The position numbers and the translations under genes were made by a program. A stretch of 64,000 bases of DNA from Niallia taxi (lineage in GTDB: Bacteria; Bacillota; Bacilli; Bacillales; Cytobacillaceae), in NCBI RefSeq assembly GCF_004005475.1, contig NZ_RZTZ01000003.1, positions 1 through 64,000 of the forward strand. The letters are read 5' to 3'. Numbering within the stretch: position 1 is the stretch's first letter; each line of letters opens with the position of its first letter. Below the pieces are notes generated by a model that was not told the DNA's origin, made no database searches, and saw only the letters and a list, made by a program, of their open reading frames with translations. Shown piece by piece: positions 17,362-24,502 of the stretch.

Positions 17362-17739
17362 TTAAATAACCTCAGGCAATATAAAATAATTTCTTAATTT
17401 GCTGTCCACATGTGCTTGCCATTGGTCTAAAGATACTCCAAGCTCATTAAGCAGCTTATAGGCATTTACCCATGCACTCATTTCAGCATTCACCCTGTAA
17501 GACCAGTCATTCAACCATTTATCATAATCTAAATCTCCATTAACATAATCCATTACATGGCCAATTTCATGTGCCAGTGCGTATGTATTTTCCAATGTAA
17601 TTAAGAAAGGAATTGTTATATACATATTTGCATTAAAGCTAATTTTCTTATCTTCGTTATAAACGACCTTGCAGCCAAGCTGTTCTGCCTTTGCTACAAC
17701 TTCCATAAATTTATCGATTGTAATCATAAATTTAATCAT
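17362..17739 (-). CDS. small HExxH putative zinc metallopeptidase
   Basis: 125 residues. The only strong motif is HEIGH (ALAHEIGHVMDYV, about residues 57-69), a gluzincin-type HExxH with a preceding hydrophobic helix. It recalls the minimal zincin core of ImmA/IrrE-like (DUF955) or SprT-like proteins, but there is no helix-turn-helix partner next to it and no signal peptide. A third zinc ligand may be one of the downstream acidic residues (NAEMSAWVNAYK, Glu about 90). GGGG lies three to five bases before the ATG. It is a single gene between two terminators. Function is not assigned. Confidence 0.65.
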   Translation of the reverse strand: MIKFMITIDKFMEVVAKAEQLGCKVVYNEDKKISFNANMYITIPFLITLENTYALAHEIGHVMDYVNGDLDYDKWLNDWSYRVNAEMSAWVNAYKLLNELGVSLDQWQAHVDSKLRNYFILPEVI

Positions 17740-17820
17740 TTCCCCTTTAAGTAATGTCTATATAATTTGTATAAATAAATTATTACCAAACATTTCCGTA
17801 AAAATATTTTAGACTAATAT

Positions 17821-17845
17821 GTTTATAGATGGTGAAATCGGCTAT
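17821..17845 (+). promoter_or_regulatory. SigB promoter of gsiB
   Basis: GTTTAT (17821-17826), 13 nt, GGCTAT (17840-17845): one mismatch in each half to the SigB consensus GTTTAA-N12-14-GGGTAT. It implies a leader of about 42 nt before ATG 17894. gsiB is a classic SigB gene in B. subtilis. Confidence 0.8.
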
Positions 17846-17893
17846 ATAACCAATGTACAATTTATTAACTAAAAATTCTAAGGAGTGATTAAC

Positions 17894-18265
17894 ATGGCAG
17901 ACAACAAAATGAGTCGAGAAGAAGCAGGTAAAAAAGGTGGACAAGCAACTTCAAAAAATCACGATAAGGAATTTTATCAAGAAATTGGACAAAAAGGCGG
18001 AGAAGCCACTTCCAAAAATCATGATAAAGACTTTTATCAAGAAATCGGGAAAAAGGGCGGAGAAGCCACTTCCGATAATCATGATAAAGAATTCTATCAA
18101 GAAATCGGGAAAAAGGGCGGAGAGGCTACTTCCGATAATCATGATAAAGAATTCTATCAAGAAATCGGCAAAAAAGGCGGAGAAGCCACTTCCGATAATC
18201 ATGATAAAGAATTTTATCAAGAAATTGGTCGAAAAGGCGGCAACTCCACAAATAACAACAACTAA
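17894..18265 (+). CDS. gsiB: general stress protein GsiB (KGG-repeat, hydrophilin-like)
   Basis: 123 residues, the same length as I recall for B. subtilis GsiB. MADNKMSREEAGKKGGQAT is followed by five 20-residue units of the type SKNHDKEFYQEIGQKGGEAT, ending KGGNSTNNNN. The protein is very hydrophilic, LEA/hydrophilin-like, and is induced by heat, ethanol, salt and glucose starvation through SigB; it probably protects during desiccation. AAGGAG lies eight bases before ATG 17894; a GTG nine bases further upstream is within the Shine-Dalgarno and is rejected. It is monocistronic with its own terminator. Confidence 0.95.
   Translation: MADNKMSREEAGKKGGQATSKNHDKEFYQEIGQKGGEATSKNHDKDFYQEIGKKGGEATSDNHDKEFYQEIGKKGGEATSDNHDKEFYQEIGKKGGEATSDNHDKEFYQEIGRKGGNSTNNNN
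17926..18240 (+). repeat. tandem 60-bp repeats inside gsiB
   Basis: About five units with an exact 60-base period, each encoding one 20-residue KGG motif. Neighbouring units differ at only a few positions, mostly silent or conservative, which points to recent expansion or gene conversion. Confidence 0.95.
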
Positions 18266-18298
18266 TATTAGAATTATAACAAATTTGCAACTAAGAAT

Positions 18299-18330
18299 AA
18301 ACCCAAATGCTTTTGCATTTGGGTTTATTT
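18299..18330. terminator. terminator after gsiB
   Basis: AAACCCAAATGC pairs perfectly with GCATTTGGGTTT around TTTT, followed by ATTTC. Confidence 0.9.
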
Positions 18331-18332
18331 CT

Positions 18333-18602
18333 TTATACCGGATATATTGTCTTATGGTCTGCAATAATCTGAATATTACCCGTATCTGTTTTTTCTACTT
18401 CGGCATCTGATGAGTAATACCAGGTTTTTTCGTTTTCCCCAACAACAAATAAATTTAATTCCTCTTTGAAAGCCAATAAGTTATCTAGCTCCTCTTGCTT
18501 GGCACCAGCAGTAATTAACCATTTTTCACCCTCTGGTGTGATAGTGTAATCCTCCGTTTGTAAAAACAGTCTGCTTCCAATAGCGTGGCGAATCATCAGC
18601 AT
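18333..18602 (-). CDS. hypothetical protein in the pirin operon
   Basis: 89 residues, soluble, no signal peptide, no recognised motif. The sequence is mixed alpha/beta with a central acidic helix (KQEELDNLLAFKEEL) and a Trp/Tyr-rich strand (KTWYYSS). Its ATG overlaps the pirin stop by one base (TAATG), with AGGAGGGGATC upstream, so it is translationally coupled to pirin. It is the last gene of the flavin reductase-mhqD-pirin operon and so probably belongs to the quinone/phenol response. I do not recognise the family. Confidence 0.75.
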   Translation of the reverse strand: MLMIRHAIGSRLFLQTEDYTITPEGEKWLITAGAKQEELDNLLAFKEELNLFVVGENEKTWYYSSDAEVEKTDTGNIQIIADHKTIYPV

Positions 18603-19315
18603 TAAAGATCCCCTCCTGGTAAATCAATCAGCATGAAAAAGCAGTCTTCCTCTGCTTTAATATCCAAGGAAGAGAGATTTGTAATGCGAGCTGAGTCTTG
18701 TTTCCCAATGAGGTGTTCGTTGTTCAGATATGCCGCTCCACTAATCACATACACAAGAATTCTCCTGTCCTCTTCCTGATTGAAGTCAAGTGACTTACCT
18801 TGCTCCAGCTTGGATAAATAGATTGTTACATCTTGATGTATCATTGCTACTCCAGTACTTGCAGAAGGAGCTACCACTGGCAAGAGCTGGTTTGTTAACT
18901 GTTTTACATCGAATTTTACATCTTCATAGGACGGAGGAAGCTGTTTTGTATCTGGGAAGAACCAAAGCTGTAAGAATCTCCCCGGCTCTGTTTCAGATGG
19001 ATTTATTTCGGAATGAAGGATTCCTGTTCCTGCTGTCATTCGCTGCACCTGGCCAAATTCAATGACACCACTGTTTCCAAGGCTATCTTCATGCTTAAGC
19101 TGTCCTGTAATCGCAATCGACACAACTTCAGCCTCTCTATGTGGATGTATTCCAAATCCTTTATTAGGCTGAATCGTATCATCATTTAATACACGCATCG
19201 GACCAAAACGAACATTGTCCGAATCATAATAATTTCCAAACGAAAAGCTAAAATGACTTTCTACCCAGTCATTGCTTGCAGAATGTCCGTCCTCTTTCTT
19301 AAACACGTTAATCAT
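18602..19315 (-). CDS. pirin family protein (YhhW/quercetinase type)
   Basis: 237-residue bicupin. The N-terminal cupin has the pirin metal ligands in FGIHPHREAEVVSIAITGQLKHEDS and the terminal HSE of GTGILHSEINPSE, with His and Glu ligands for Fe or similar. The C-terminal cupin (about 150-230) is degenerate. Bacterial YhhW and B. subtilis YhaK-like pirins can cleave quercetin as dioxygenases. AGAGGTG precedes the ATG. It lies in an operon with an esterase and a flavin reductase behind an MhqR-type operator, so flavonoid, catechol or quinone handling is likely. Confidence 0.92.
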   Translation of the reverse strand: MINVFKKEDGHSASNDWVESHFSFSFGNYYDSDNVRFGPMRVLNDDTIQPNKGFGIHPHREAEVVSIAITGQLKHEDSLGNSGVIEFGQVQRMTAGTGILHSEINPSETEPGRFLQLWFFPDTKQLPPSYEDVKFDVKQLTNQLLPVVAPSASTGVAMIHQDVTIYLSKLEQGKSLDFNQEEDRRILVYVISGAAYLNNEHLIGKQDSARITNLSSLDIKAEEDCFFMLIDLPGGDL

Positions 19316-19341
19316 TTTAATACACCTCTTATCCCCTTGGA

Positions 19342-19947
19342 TTATTTTTTACCTGCTAACCAAACGGCTGCTGCATCGACTTCTGATCTAGTCAATTGAT
19401 GACCGTAATTCTCCCAATGCACCTGAACACTTGCACCAGCTCCTTCGAGCAGCTCTTTCAGCTCCTCTGATTCACTGCGCGGGCAAATTGGGTCGTTAGT
19501 GCCTGCAGAAATAAAAACAGGAACCTCATTTAAATCAGGCAATTCCATACCTCTTAACGGAACCATTGGATGGTGGAGAATCGCACCTTTTAAACTGTTT
19601 GCATAATGGAATAGGATACTTGCTGCAATGTTTGCTCCATTTGAATAGCCGACCGCTATAATATTATTACGGTCAAAGCCGTACTCATCTGCACTGCTGT
19701 CAAGAAAGTCATGAAGCTCCTTTGTCCGCTCCTTCAAATCCTCTATATCAAAAACCCCTTCTGCTAACCGGCGGAAAAAACGGGGCATACCATTTTCTAA
19801 TACATTTCCTCTTACGCTAAGTACCGATGATTGTGGACTAATTAATTCTGCAAGTGGCAGCAAGTCTGTTTCTGTACCTCCAGTTCCATGGAGTAGTAAT
19901 AATGTTGGCATTTGCTCGTTTGTACCTTTTTTAAAGATATGCTTCAT
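19342..19947 (-). CDS. mhqD: alpha/beta hydrolase, MhqD-like carboxylesterase
   Basis: 201-residue serine hydrolase of the phospholipase/carboxylesterase family: oxyanion segment LLLHGTGGTE, nucleophile elbow GYSNGAN (AVGYSNGANIA, Ser about 103), then Asp in AGTNDPICP and His in YGHQLT. Closest by memory to B. subtilis MhqD, a hydrolase of the MhqR regulon induced by methylhydroquinone and catechol. AGGAGATAAAT precedes the ATG. The neighbours are a flavin reductase upstream and pirin downstream (26-nt gap). The MhqR-type palindrome at 20650 supports this name. Confidence 0.82.
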   Translation of the reverse strand: MKHIFKKGTNEQMPTLLLLHGTGGTETDLLPLAELISPQSSVLSVRGNVLENGMPRFFRRLAEGVFDIEDLKERTKELHDFLDSSADEYGFDRNNIIAVGYSNGANIAASILFHYANSLKGAILHHPMVPLRGMELPDLNEVPVFISAGTNDPICPRSESEELKELLEGAGASVQVHWENYGHQLTRSEVDAAAVWLAGKK

Positions 19948-19981
19948 ATTTATCTCCTATCTAAGACATGATAATGTCTTT

Positions 19982-20593
19982 TTATTTTGGTCTAGTAATG
20001 GTGAACAGCTCTCCAAGCTTGCTGTAGTCATTTCCTGCAAGTCTGCTGACAGGCTTCAAAAGATGTGGATTAATTCTTCCATCCTTATATAAAGACTCCT
20101 CAATATGGAAGCAGACAGCTCTGCCCAAAATCAAATCACATGTTATAACACCATTGTCATCCTTAATTTCTACGATTTGCTCGAGTTTACATTCTATCCG
20201 TATTTTTGCCTCCTTGATTCCTGATACAGATATGACAGAACTTTCTGCAAGCGTCATTTTCGCAAGCTCAAGCTCACTTTCATCTGGAGGAAGATTTGCA
20301 GCAGTTTCATTAATTGCTCCAATATTGTCTTCATCGCAAATATGGATAACAAATTCATTGTTCTCACAGATATTTCTCGCTGTATCCTTTTGTTTGCCAT
20401 CCTTTCTTTGAACAGCAACAGACAAAATCGGAGGATCAGAGGATACAATATTAAAGAAGCTGAACGGTGCGCCGTTTATAACACCACTGCTCCCTTTAGA
20501 AGTGACAAACGCAATCGGTCTAGGAATAACGCTTCCGATAAAGAACTTATACACTTCCTTAGCAGAAAGCGTACTTGGATCAATTGTTAACAT
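19982..20593 (-). CDS. flavin reductase family protein (FMN-binding split barrel)
   Basis: 203 residues of the flavin-reductase-like family (DIM6/NTAB): IGSVIPRPIAFVTSKG near the N-terminus is the FMN-binding signature, followed by APFSFFNIVSSDPPILSVAV and KDTARNICENNEFVIHI. Members use FMN as cofactor or supply reduced FMN to a partner oxygenase. GGAGGAATCGT precedes the ATG. It is the first gene of a four-gene operon with mhqD-like esterase, pirin and a small protein. The promoter with operator lies directly upstream (20650-20697). Confidence 0.92.
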   Translation of the reverse strand: MLTIDPSTLSAKEVYKFFIGSVIPRPIAFVTSKGSSGVINGAPFSFFNIVSSDPPILSVAVQRKDGKQKDTARNICENNEFVIHICDEDNIGAINETAANLPPDESELELAKMTLAESSVISVSGIKEAKIRIECKLEQIVEIKDDNGVITCDLILGRAVCFHIEESLYKDGRINPHLLKPVSRLAGNDYSKLGELFTITRPK

Positions 20594-20649
20594 ACGATTC
20601 CTCCATTCTTTGACAAGCAGAAAACTTTATTTTTCTTAATTTTTTATTT

Positions 20650-20667
20650 TATCTTGAATTCGAGATA
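20650..20667 (-). promoter_or_regulatory. MhqR-type operator
   Basis: TATCTTGAATTCGAGATA (plus strand) is palindromic apart from one symmetric position pair. It matches the B. subtilis MhqR operator as I recall it (tATCTcgaAtTCgAGATa). It begins immediately after the -10 box and would cover the transcription start, a classical repressor position. MhqR is a MarR-type repressor released by quinones and phenols. Confidence 0.7.
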
Positions 20668-20697
20668 ATCATACTACTTATAAATACCTTCTGTCAA
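20668..20697 (-). promoter_or_regulatory. promoter of the flavin reductase-mhqD-pirin operon
   Basis: Minus strand: perfect TTGACA (20692-20697), 18 nt, TATGAT (20668-20673). The -10 box directly abuts the MhqR-type palindrome. Confidence 0.75.
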
Positions 20698-20931
20698 GAA
20701 TGAGTCGTTTATTCTAGTAAAAATAAAGAAAATTACACTATTTTTTCCTATTATATTTTGCTATCATTAATTTGTATAATTTTTACTCTGTTTCCATCAG
20801 AAAAACTACTCATTTAGACCTAATTTAATAACTTTTACCTATTACAATTACACTATATTTTAGATAAAATAAGGTATATTCTTAGAGTCTAGAAAAATAG
20901 CTTCTATTGTTAAAAGAGAGAGGGAAATAGT
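20698..20931. other. intergenic region before the HD-GYP gene
   Basis: With the operator region this is a 338-nt gap between divergent genes. It is very AT-rich. A TATAAT near 20777 lacks a good -35 at 16-18 nt, and I see no other clear promoter for the plus strand. There is no open frame with a ribosome site. Confidence 0.5.
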
Positions 20932-21837
20932 GTGGGAATTTTAAATGAAGGAGAGTTTATAGAAACAGTACATTTTAAGGGCTTACAGCTTTCTTTACTT
21001 GCAGCGGGTGACGGGACGGAAGTAATACATCATAAACTGCAGCCTGGATCAAGCTGGGCAATGGGTCCTGAAGAAGGCTGGGAAGGGCTGGAGTATTTTT
21101 TTATTGTTTCTGGCAAGCTAGTTTATCATAGGGATGAAATTTCCATTGTACTTAAAGCCGGACAATCCTTTTATGAAAGTCCAATTAAGGAATATACTAT
21201 TTTCCATGCAGAAGAAGAAACAGAGTTTATTTATGTTACAAGCCAGCCAGTGTTCCATCACTATAGCCAACTTTCTAAAGAGTTGATGGAGTTAACCATT
21301 TCTATTGAGGAAAAGGACGGTTACACAAGAGATCATTGTGAGCGAATAAAGGACTATTCATTGTTTGTTGGTGATGCACTCGGTCTTAGTACAAAACGAA
21401 CCACACGTTTAAATCTTGCCGCATTTTTCCATGATCTTGGAAAAGTCAAAGTTCCTTTAAATATACTGCAAAAACCTAGCAAGCTCACAGACGATGAATG
21501 GGAAATTATGAAGCTACATACTACATTTGGACGTGAATTATTAGCAGAAACAAAGATTCCCTTTTTTGCAGATATTGGTTTAATTGTAGAGCAGCATCAT
21601 GAGCGGTATGATGGCAAAGGTTATCCGAAAGGGTTAAAGGGCGACGAGATTGCGATTGAAGCTGCTATTATTGCTGTTGTTGATTCTTTTGACGCGATGA
21701 CAACGGACAGGGTTTATAAAAAGGGGAAATCGAAAGAGGAAGCCTTCGAGGAAATCATTAGGAACAGGGGTACAATGTATCATCCACTTGTGGTTGATGC
21801 TTTTATAGCATTAAAAGATAAAATAGAAAAATATTGA
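20932..21837 (+). CDS. cupin-HD-GYP domain protein
   Basis: 301 residues. A single cupin domain at about 20-105 (LQPGSSWAMGPEEGWEGLEYFF, then GKLVYHRDEI and LKAGQSFYESP) is fused to an HD-GYP domain. The HD domain has FFHDLGKVKVP (His167-Asp168), the second histidines in VEQHHERYDGKGYP (222-232, containing the GYP loop) and Asp251 in VVDSFDAMT. HD-GYP proteins hydrolyse cyclic-di-GMP or other nucleotides; the cupin may sense a small ligand. The start is GTG 20932 after AGAGAGAGGGAAATA. A secreted small protein follows 15 bases downstream. The enzyme substrate is unproven. Confidence 0.9.
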   Translation: MGILNEGEFIETVHFKGLQLSLLAAGDGTEVIHHKLQPGSSWAMGPEEGWEGLEYFFIVSGKLVYHRDEISIVLKAGQSFYESPIKEYTIFHAEEETEFIYVTSQPVFHHYSQLSKELMELTISIEEKDGYTRDHCERIKDYSLFVGDALGLSTKRTTRLNLAAFFHDLGKVKVPLNILQKPSKLTDDEWEIMKLHTTFGRELLAETKIPFFADIGLIVEQHHERYDGKGYPKGLKGDEIAIEAAIIAVVDSFDAMTTDRVYKKGKSKEEAFEEIIRNRGTMYHPLVVDAFIALKDKIEKY

Positions 21838-21852
21838 AGAGGAGAAGACATA

Positions 21853-22173
21853 ATGAAAAAATTAATTTGGAGCTTACTGGCAATCATATTAATCGTTTCT
21901 TTGCAGGTAAAGCCTGCGGAAGCAGCTTATTTGCCAGAATATGATAAATATGTGGAAGTAACATATGATCAAGCACGACAAATTGCTGACCTATTAGGAA
22001 TGAAGAATATTCCGCTTGGTGAACAAACAGCAAAACGCACTTTTGATGCACAAGAAAAAATCATTGCTAAAATTGAAAAAATTACTGGTAAAGAGTTCGA
22101 TCATTATTATATTTGGCTGACTGTTGACGGAGTACCTGTTATTGGAATTGATCCGCCAATACCACAAGCATAA
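21853..22173 (+). CDS. small secreted protein of unknown function
   Basis: 106 residues. A Sec signal peptide (MKKLIWSLLAIILIVSLQVKPAEA) has a likely cleavage site AEA-AY after residue 24, leaving an 82-residue exported domain. That part is acidic to neutral, with YDKYVEVTYDQARQIADLLG and a C-terminal WLTVDGVPVIGIDPP. No cysteine, lipobox or anchor is seen. It follows the cupin-HD-GYP gene by 15 bases, with GAAGAGGAGAAG before the ATG, so the two are probably cotranscribed. I do not recognise the family. Confidence 0.8.
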   Translation: MKKLIWSLLAIILIVSLQVKPAEAAYLPEYDKYVEVTYDQARQIADLLGMKNIPLGEQTAKRTFDAQEKIIAKIEKITGKEFDHYYIWLTVDGVPVIGIDPPIPQA

Positions 22174-22176
22174 ACC

Positions 22177-22213
22177 AAAAAGGACTTCGGGAAAAACCCG
22201 AAGTCCTTTTTTA
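22177..22213 (+). terminator. terminator of the HD-GYP operon
   Basis: AAGGACTTCGGG pairs perfectly with CCCGAAGTCCTT around AAAAA, followed by a T-tract. Confidence 0.92.
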
Positions 22214-22219
22214 TTTAAT

Positions 22220-22330
22220 TTAAACAAAGTGATAAAGTAGTTTTATCCATCCAAAAAAGGAAATCCACAGTGGTACGCTAAGTAAGACGCCCCATTTCAA
22301 TCCAGTAAAAAAATTCGCTTGTTCTTCCAT
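22220..22330 (-). CDS. 36-residue single-helix membrane protein
   Basis: A short frame beginning MEEQANFFTGLKWGVLLS and ending ILLYHFV-like (IKLLYHFV). A hydrophobic helix at about 13-33 contains VPLWISFFGWI. AAGGGGTGGATGGC precedes the ATG at 22330, and a TATAAT with a cre site in its spacer lies 55 bases further upstream (22385-22413), so a real, regulated gene is likely despite its size. It ends in the shared terminator region of the convergent secreted-protein gene. No family is recognised; function is unknown. Confidence 0.7.
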   Translation of the reverse strand: MEEQANFFTGLKWGVLLSVPLWISFFGWIKLLYHFV

Positions 22331-22384
22331 GCCATCCACCCCTTATTAGTAAGTGAGACCAGAATTAATGATTAGCTTACATCC

Positions 22385-22413
22385 ATTATATACGAAAACG
22401 CTTTCATTATGTC
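22385..22413 (-). promoter_or_regulatory. promoter with cre (CcpA) site for the 36-residue protein
   Basis: Minus strand: -35 GACATA (22408-22413, weak), 17-nt spacer, perfect -10 TATAAT (22385-22390). The spacer contains TGAAAGCGTTTTCG (22393-22406), which fits the catabolite-responsive-element consensus with one terminal mismatch. A cre between -35 and -10 would repress when glucose is abundant. Confidence 0.65.
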
Positions 22414-22654
22414 TGTATTTATTATTAATATGACCCATTTTTTTGTTAAATAAACATCTGTACCTATATTTAGCTTGCAATGGTGCTTCTTACCAAATAT
22501 ATCGGCCTAGCCATTTCTTTTGTTAATAGGTCTTTTTCTCTATTGAGTGAAAACTTTTATTTTTTTTAATCGGAAAAGAAGCAATTACTATATTTTTTAT
22601 TTTTTAATGGTTTGTTCATTATTTATTCATAATTACCTAGTAGAATAAATTTAT
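22414..22654. other. AT-rich intergenic region
   Basis: Lies upstream of the 36-residue gene and before two plus-strand hairpins. Long T and A tracts, no open frame with a ribosome site, no recognised motif. Confidence 0.5.
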
Positions 22655-22722
22655 GTTAAGAGTTTCCCCTCTTAAAATATATTTTTTTGATCCAGCTTTA
22701 AAAAAAGCTGGATCCTTTTTTT
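22652..22722 (+). terminator. tandem plus-strand hairpins with T-tracts, no gene upstream
   Basis: TTAAGAG/CTCTTAA (about 22654-22673) is followed by AATATATTTTTTT. Then GATCCAGCTTT (from 22689) pairs with AAAGCTGGATC, followed by a seven-T tract. Both have terminator form on the plus strand, yet no plus-strand gene lies within 470 bases upstream. Confidence 0.65.
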
Positions 22723-22731
22723 GTTTAAAAG

Positions 22732-22765
22732 CAAAAAAAACGAACATCTTGATGATGTTCGTTTC
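22732..22765 (-). terminator. terminator of ade
   Basis: Minus strand AAACGAACATC pairs with GATGTTCGTTT and is followed by a long T-tract. Confidence 0.88.
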
Positions 22766-22768
22766 TAC

Positions 22769-24502
22769 TTACTTATTTGCTTCTATATCTATATACGCAA
22801 ATTGGCTGAAGTCAAACAGCCCTTTATCCGTAAGTTTTAATGTAGGAATAACAGACAAGGATAAAAAGGAAAGAGTCAGAAATGGATTAAAGCTGCTTTT
22901 CCCTCCAAGTTGCTTTACTTGTTTATTGAGTGCATTCATTTGCTGGTACAATGTTTCATAGCTTTGATCTGATATAAGACCTGCTATCGGTAATGGTAGG
23001 GAAGCAATTAATTGTCCTTCGGCGACTGCAGTGATGCCTCCATTAATATTTTTTAACTCCTCGATCGCAAGCATTATATCCTCATCATTTGTGCCAACTG
23101 CTACGATATTATGTGAATCATGGGAAATGCTAGTGGCAATTGCTCCTTTTTGGAAGCCAAAGCCCTTTACAATTCCACGTCCAATATTTCCAGTACGATG
23201 ATGCCTCTCTACTACAACCAGCTTTAGTAAATCTTCTTCAATAGAAGGCTGAAAAATTCCGTCCTTTACCTGTACCTTCTCTATTAAATGCTCTGTCACA
23301 ATACTGTTTGGTATAACTCCAATTACATGGCAGCCATCGGATTGAAGTGGCAGCTGCAACTCTTCTAGCTTAAATGGTGCATAATTTAATGCGGGAAGTG
23401 TGGAAGCTTCGTATGTCTGCTCTTTGAACTGCTCTAATTTCAGGTTGCCGTCTTCCACAATACATTTTCCATCTTTATAAACTTGCTTTATGGAGAGATC
23501 CTCAAGACTGTCAACAATTAAGAAATCTGCTTTAAAGCCTGGTGACACAGCACCGATTCCTTCCTGCTTGTAGCATTCAGCAGTATTAATTGTCGCCATT
23601 TGAATGGCTGTAATGGGATTTAGTCCTTCCTTTATGGCTAAACGAACGCAATGGTCTACACTGCCCTCATGTAATAAATCATCGATCAGTTTATCATCTG
23701 TAACAAACAGGCATCTGCGGGCGTTTTTTTCTGTAACGACTGGCAATAATGCTTTTAAATCTTTAGCGACTGTACCTTCCCTTATCATTAGGTACATCCC
23801 TAAATCCAGCCTGTCCTTGCCTTCTTTTAGAGTCGTTGCTTCATGATCGTTCCGTATACCGGCAGCACTGTAGACATTTAAGCTCTCTCGATCTATTCCG
23901 GCAGCATGACCGTCTATTATTCCATTGCTCATCTTTGTGAGGAGAAGCTTACTGACCATATCAGTGCTGGTGTTATAGACTGACGGAAAATCCATTACCT
24001 CTGCTAAACCAAGGACACGCTCATGCTTGAAGAATGGAGCCAAGTCATCTGCATACAAAGCGGCCCCGTTACTGTCATTCGGCACGGCAGGCACACAAGA
24101 AGGAAGCATAACACGAATATCAAGTGGCAAGCCTTCTGATTGGTCCAACATATATTGTATTCCCTTCGTTCCGGCAACATTGGCTATTTCATGGGGATCT
24201 GTAATCGCAGTTGTGACACCGTGCAGCAGTAGAACCTTTGCAAATTCCTGTGGTGTGAGCATGCTGCTTTCAATATGAACATGGCCATCAATCAATCCAG
24301 GAATAATGAACTTTCCTTTTGCATCAATGGAACTCTTTCCTTCGTAATCGCCAATTCCTGCAATCGAGTCATCGGATATTGCTATATCTCCCTCCATCAA
24401 TTCTCCTGTAAATACATTTACTATAGAAGCATTCTTTATGACAAGGTCTGCCTTCTCCCTTTTCGCTGCTATTTTTAGTCTCTTTTCATATTTACTGCTC
24501 AT
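22769..24502 (-). CDS. adeC: adenine deaminase
   Basis: 577-residue amidohydrolase-superfamily enzyme converting adenine to hypoxanthine and ammonia (purine salvage). Metal-binding signatures are PGLIDGHVHIESSML (about 68-82) and ITDPHEIANVAG. Mid-protein IIDGHAAGI and HEATTLKEG and the C-terminal GFGFQKGAIATSISHDSHNIVAVG are typical of Bacillus AdeC. Length matches the family (about 577). AAGGGGGC lies upstream of the ATG. It is monocistronic. I looked for and did not see a purine riboswitch in the leader. Confidence 0.95.
   Translation of the reverse strand: MSSKYEKRLKIAAKREKADLVIKNASIVNVFTGELMEGDIAISDDSIAGIGDYEGKSSIDAKGKFIIPGLIDGHVHIESSMLTPQEFAKVLLLHGVTTAITDPHEIANVAGTKGIQYMLDQSEGLPLDIRVMLPSCVPAVPNDSNGAALYADDLAPFFKHERVLGLAEVMDFPSVYNTSTDMVSKLLLTKMSNGIIDGHAAGIDRESLNVYSAAGIRNDHEATTLKEGKDRLDLGMYLMIREGTVAKDLKALLPVVTEKNARRCLFVTDDKLIDDLLHEGSVDHCVRLAIKEGLNPITAIQMATINTAECYKQEGIGAVSPGFKADFLIVDSLEDLSIKQVYKDGKCIVEDGNLKLEQFKEQTYEASTLPALNYAPFKLEELQLPLQSDGCHVIGVIPNSIVTEHLIEKVQVKDGIFQPSIEEDLLKLVVVERHHRTGNIGRGIVKGFGFQKGAIATSISHDSHNIVAVGTNDEDIMLAIEELKNINGGITAVAEGQLIASLPLPIAGLISDQSYETLYQQMNALNKQVKQLGGKSSFNPFLTLSFLSLSVIPTLKLTDKGLFDFSQFAYIDIEANK

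Noticed and set aside
17926-18240. Regular repeats resembling a CRISPR array
   Set aside because: The repeats are contiguous 60-bp coding units in one frame without unique spacers; they encode KGG motifs of GsiB.
17937-18410. Long frames overlapping gsiB in other frames and on the opposite strand
   Set aside because: They mirror the 60-bp repeat and run past the gsiB terminator; no ribosome sites.
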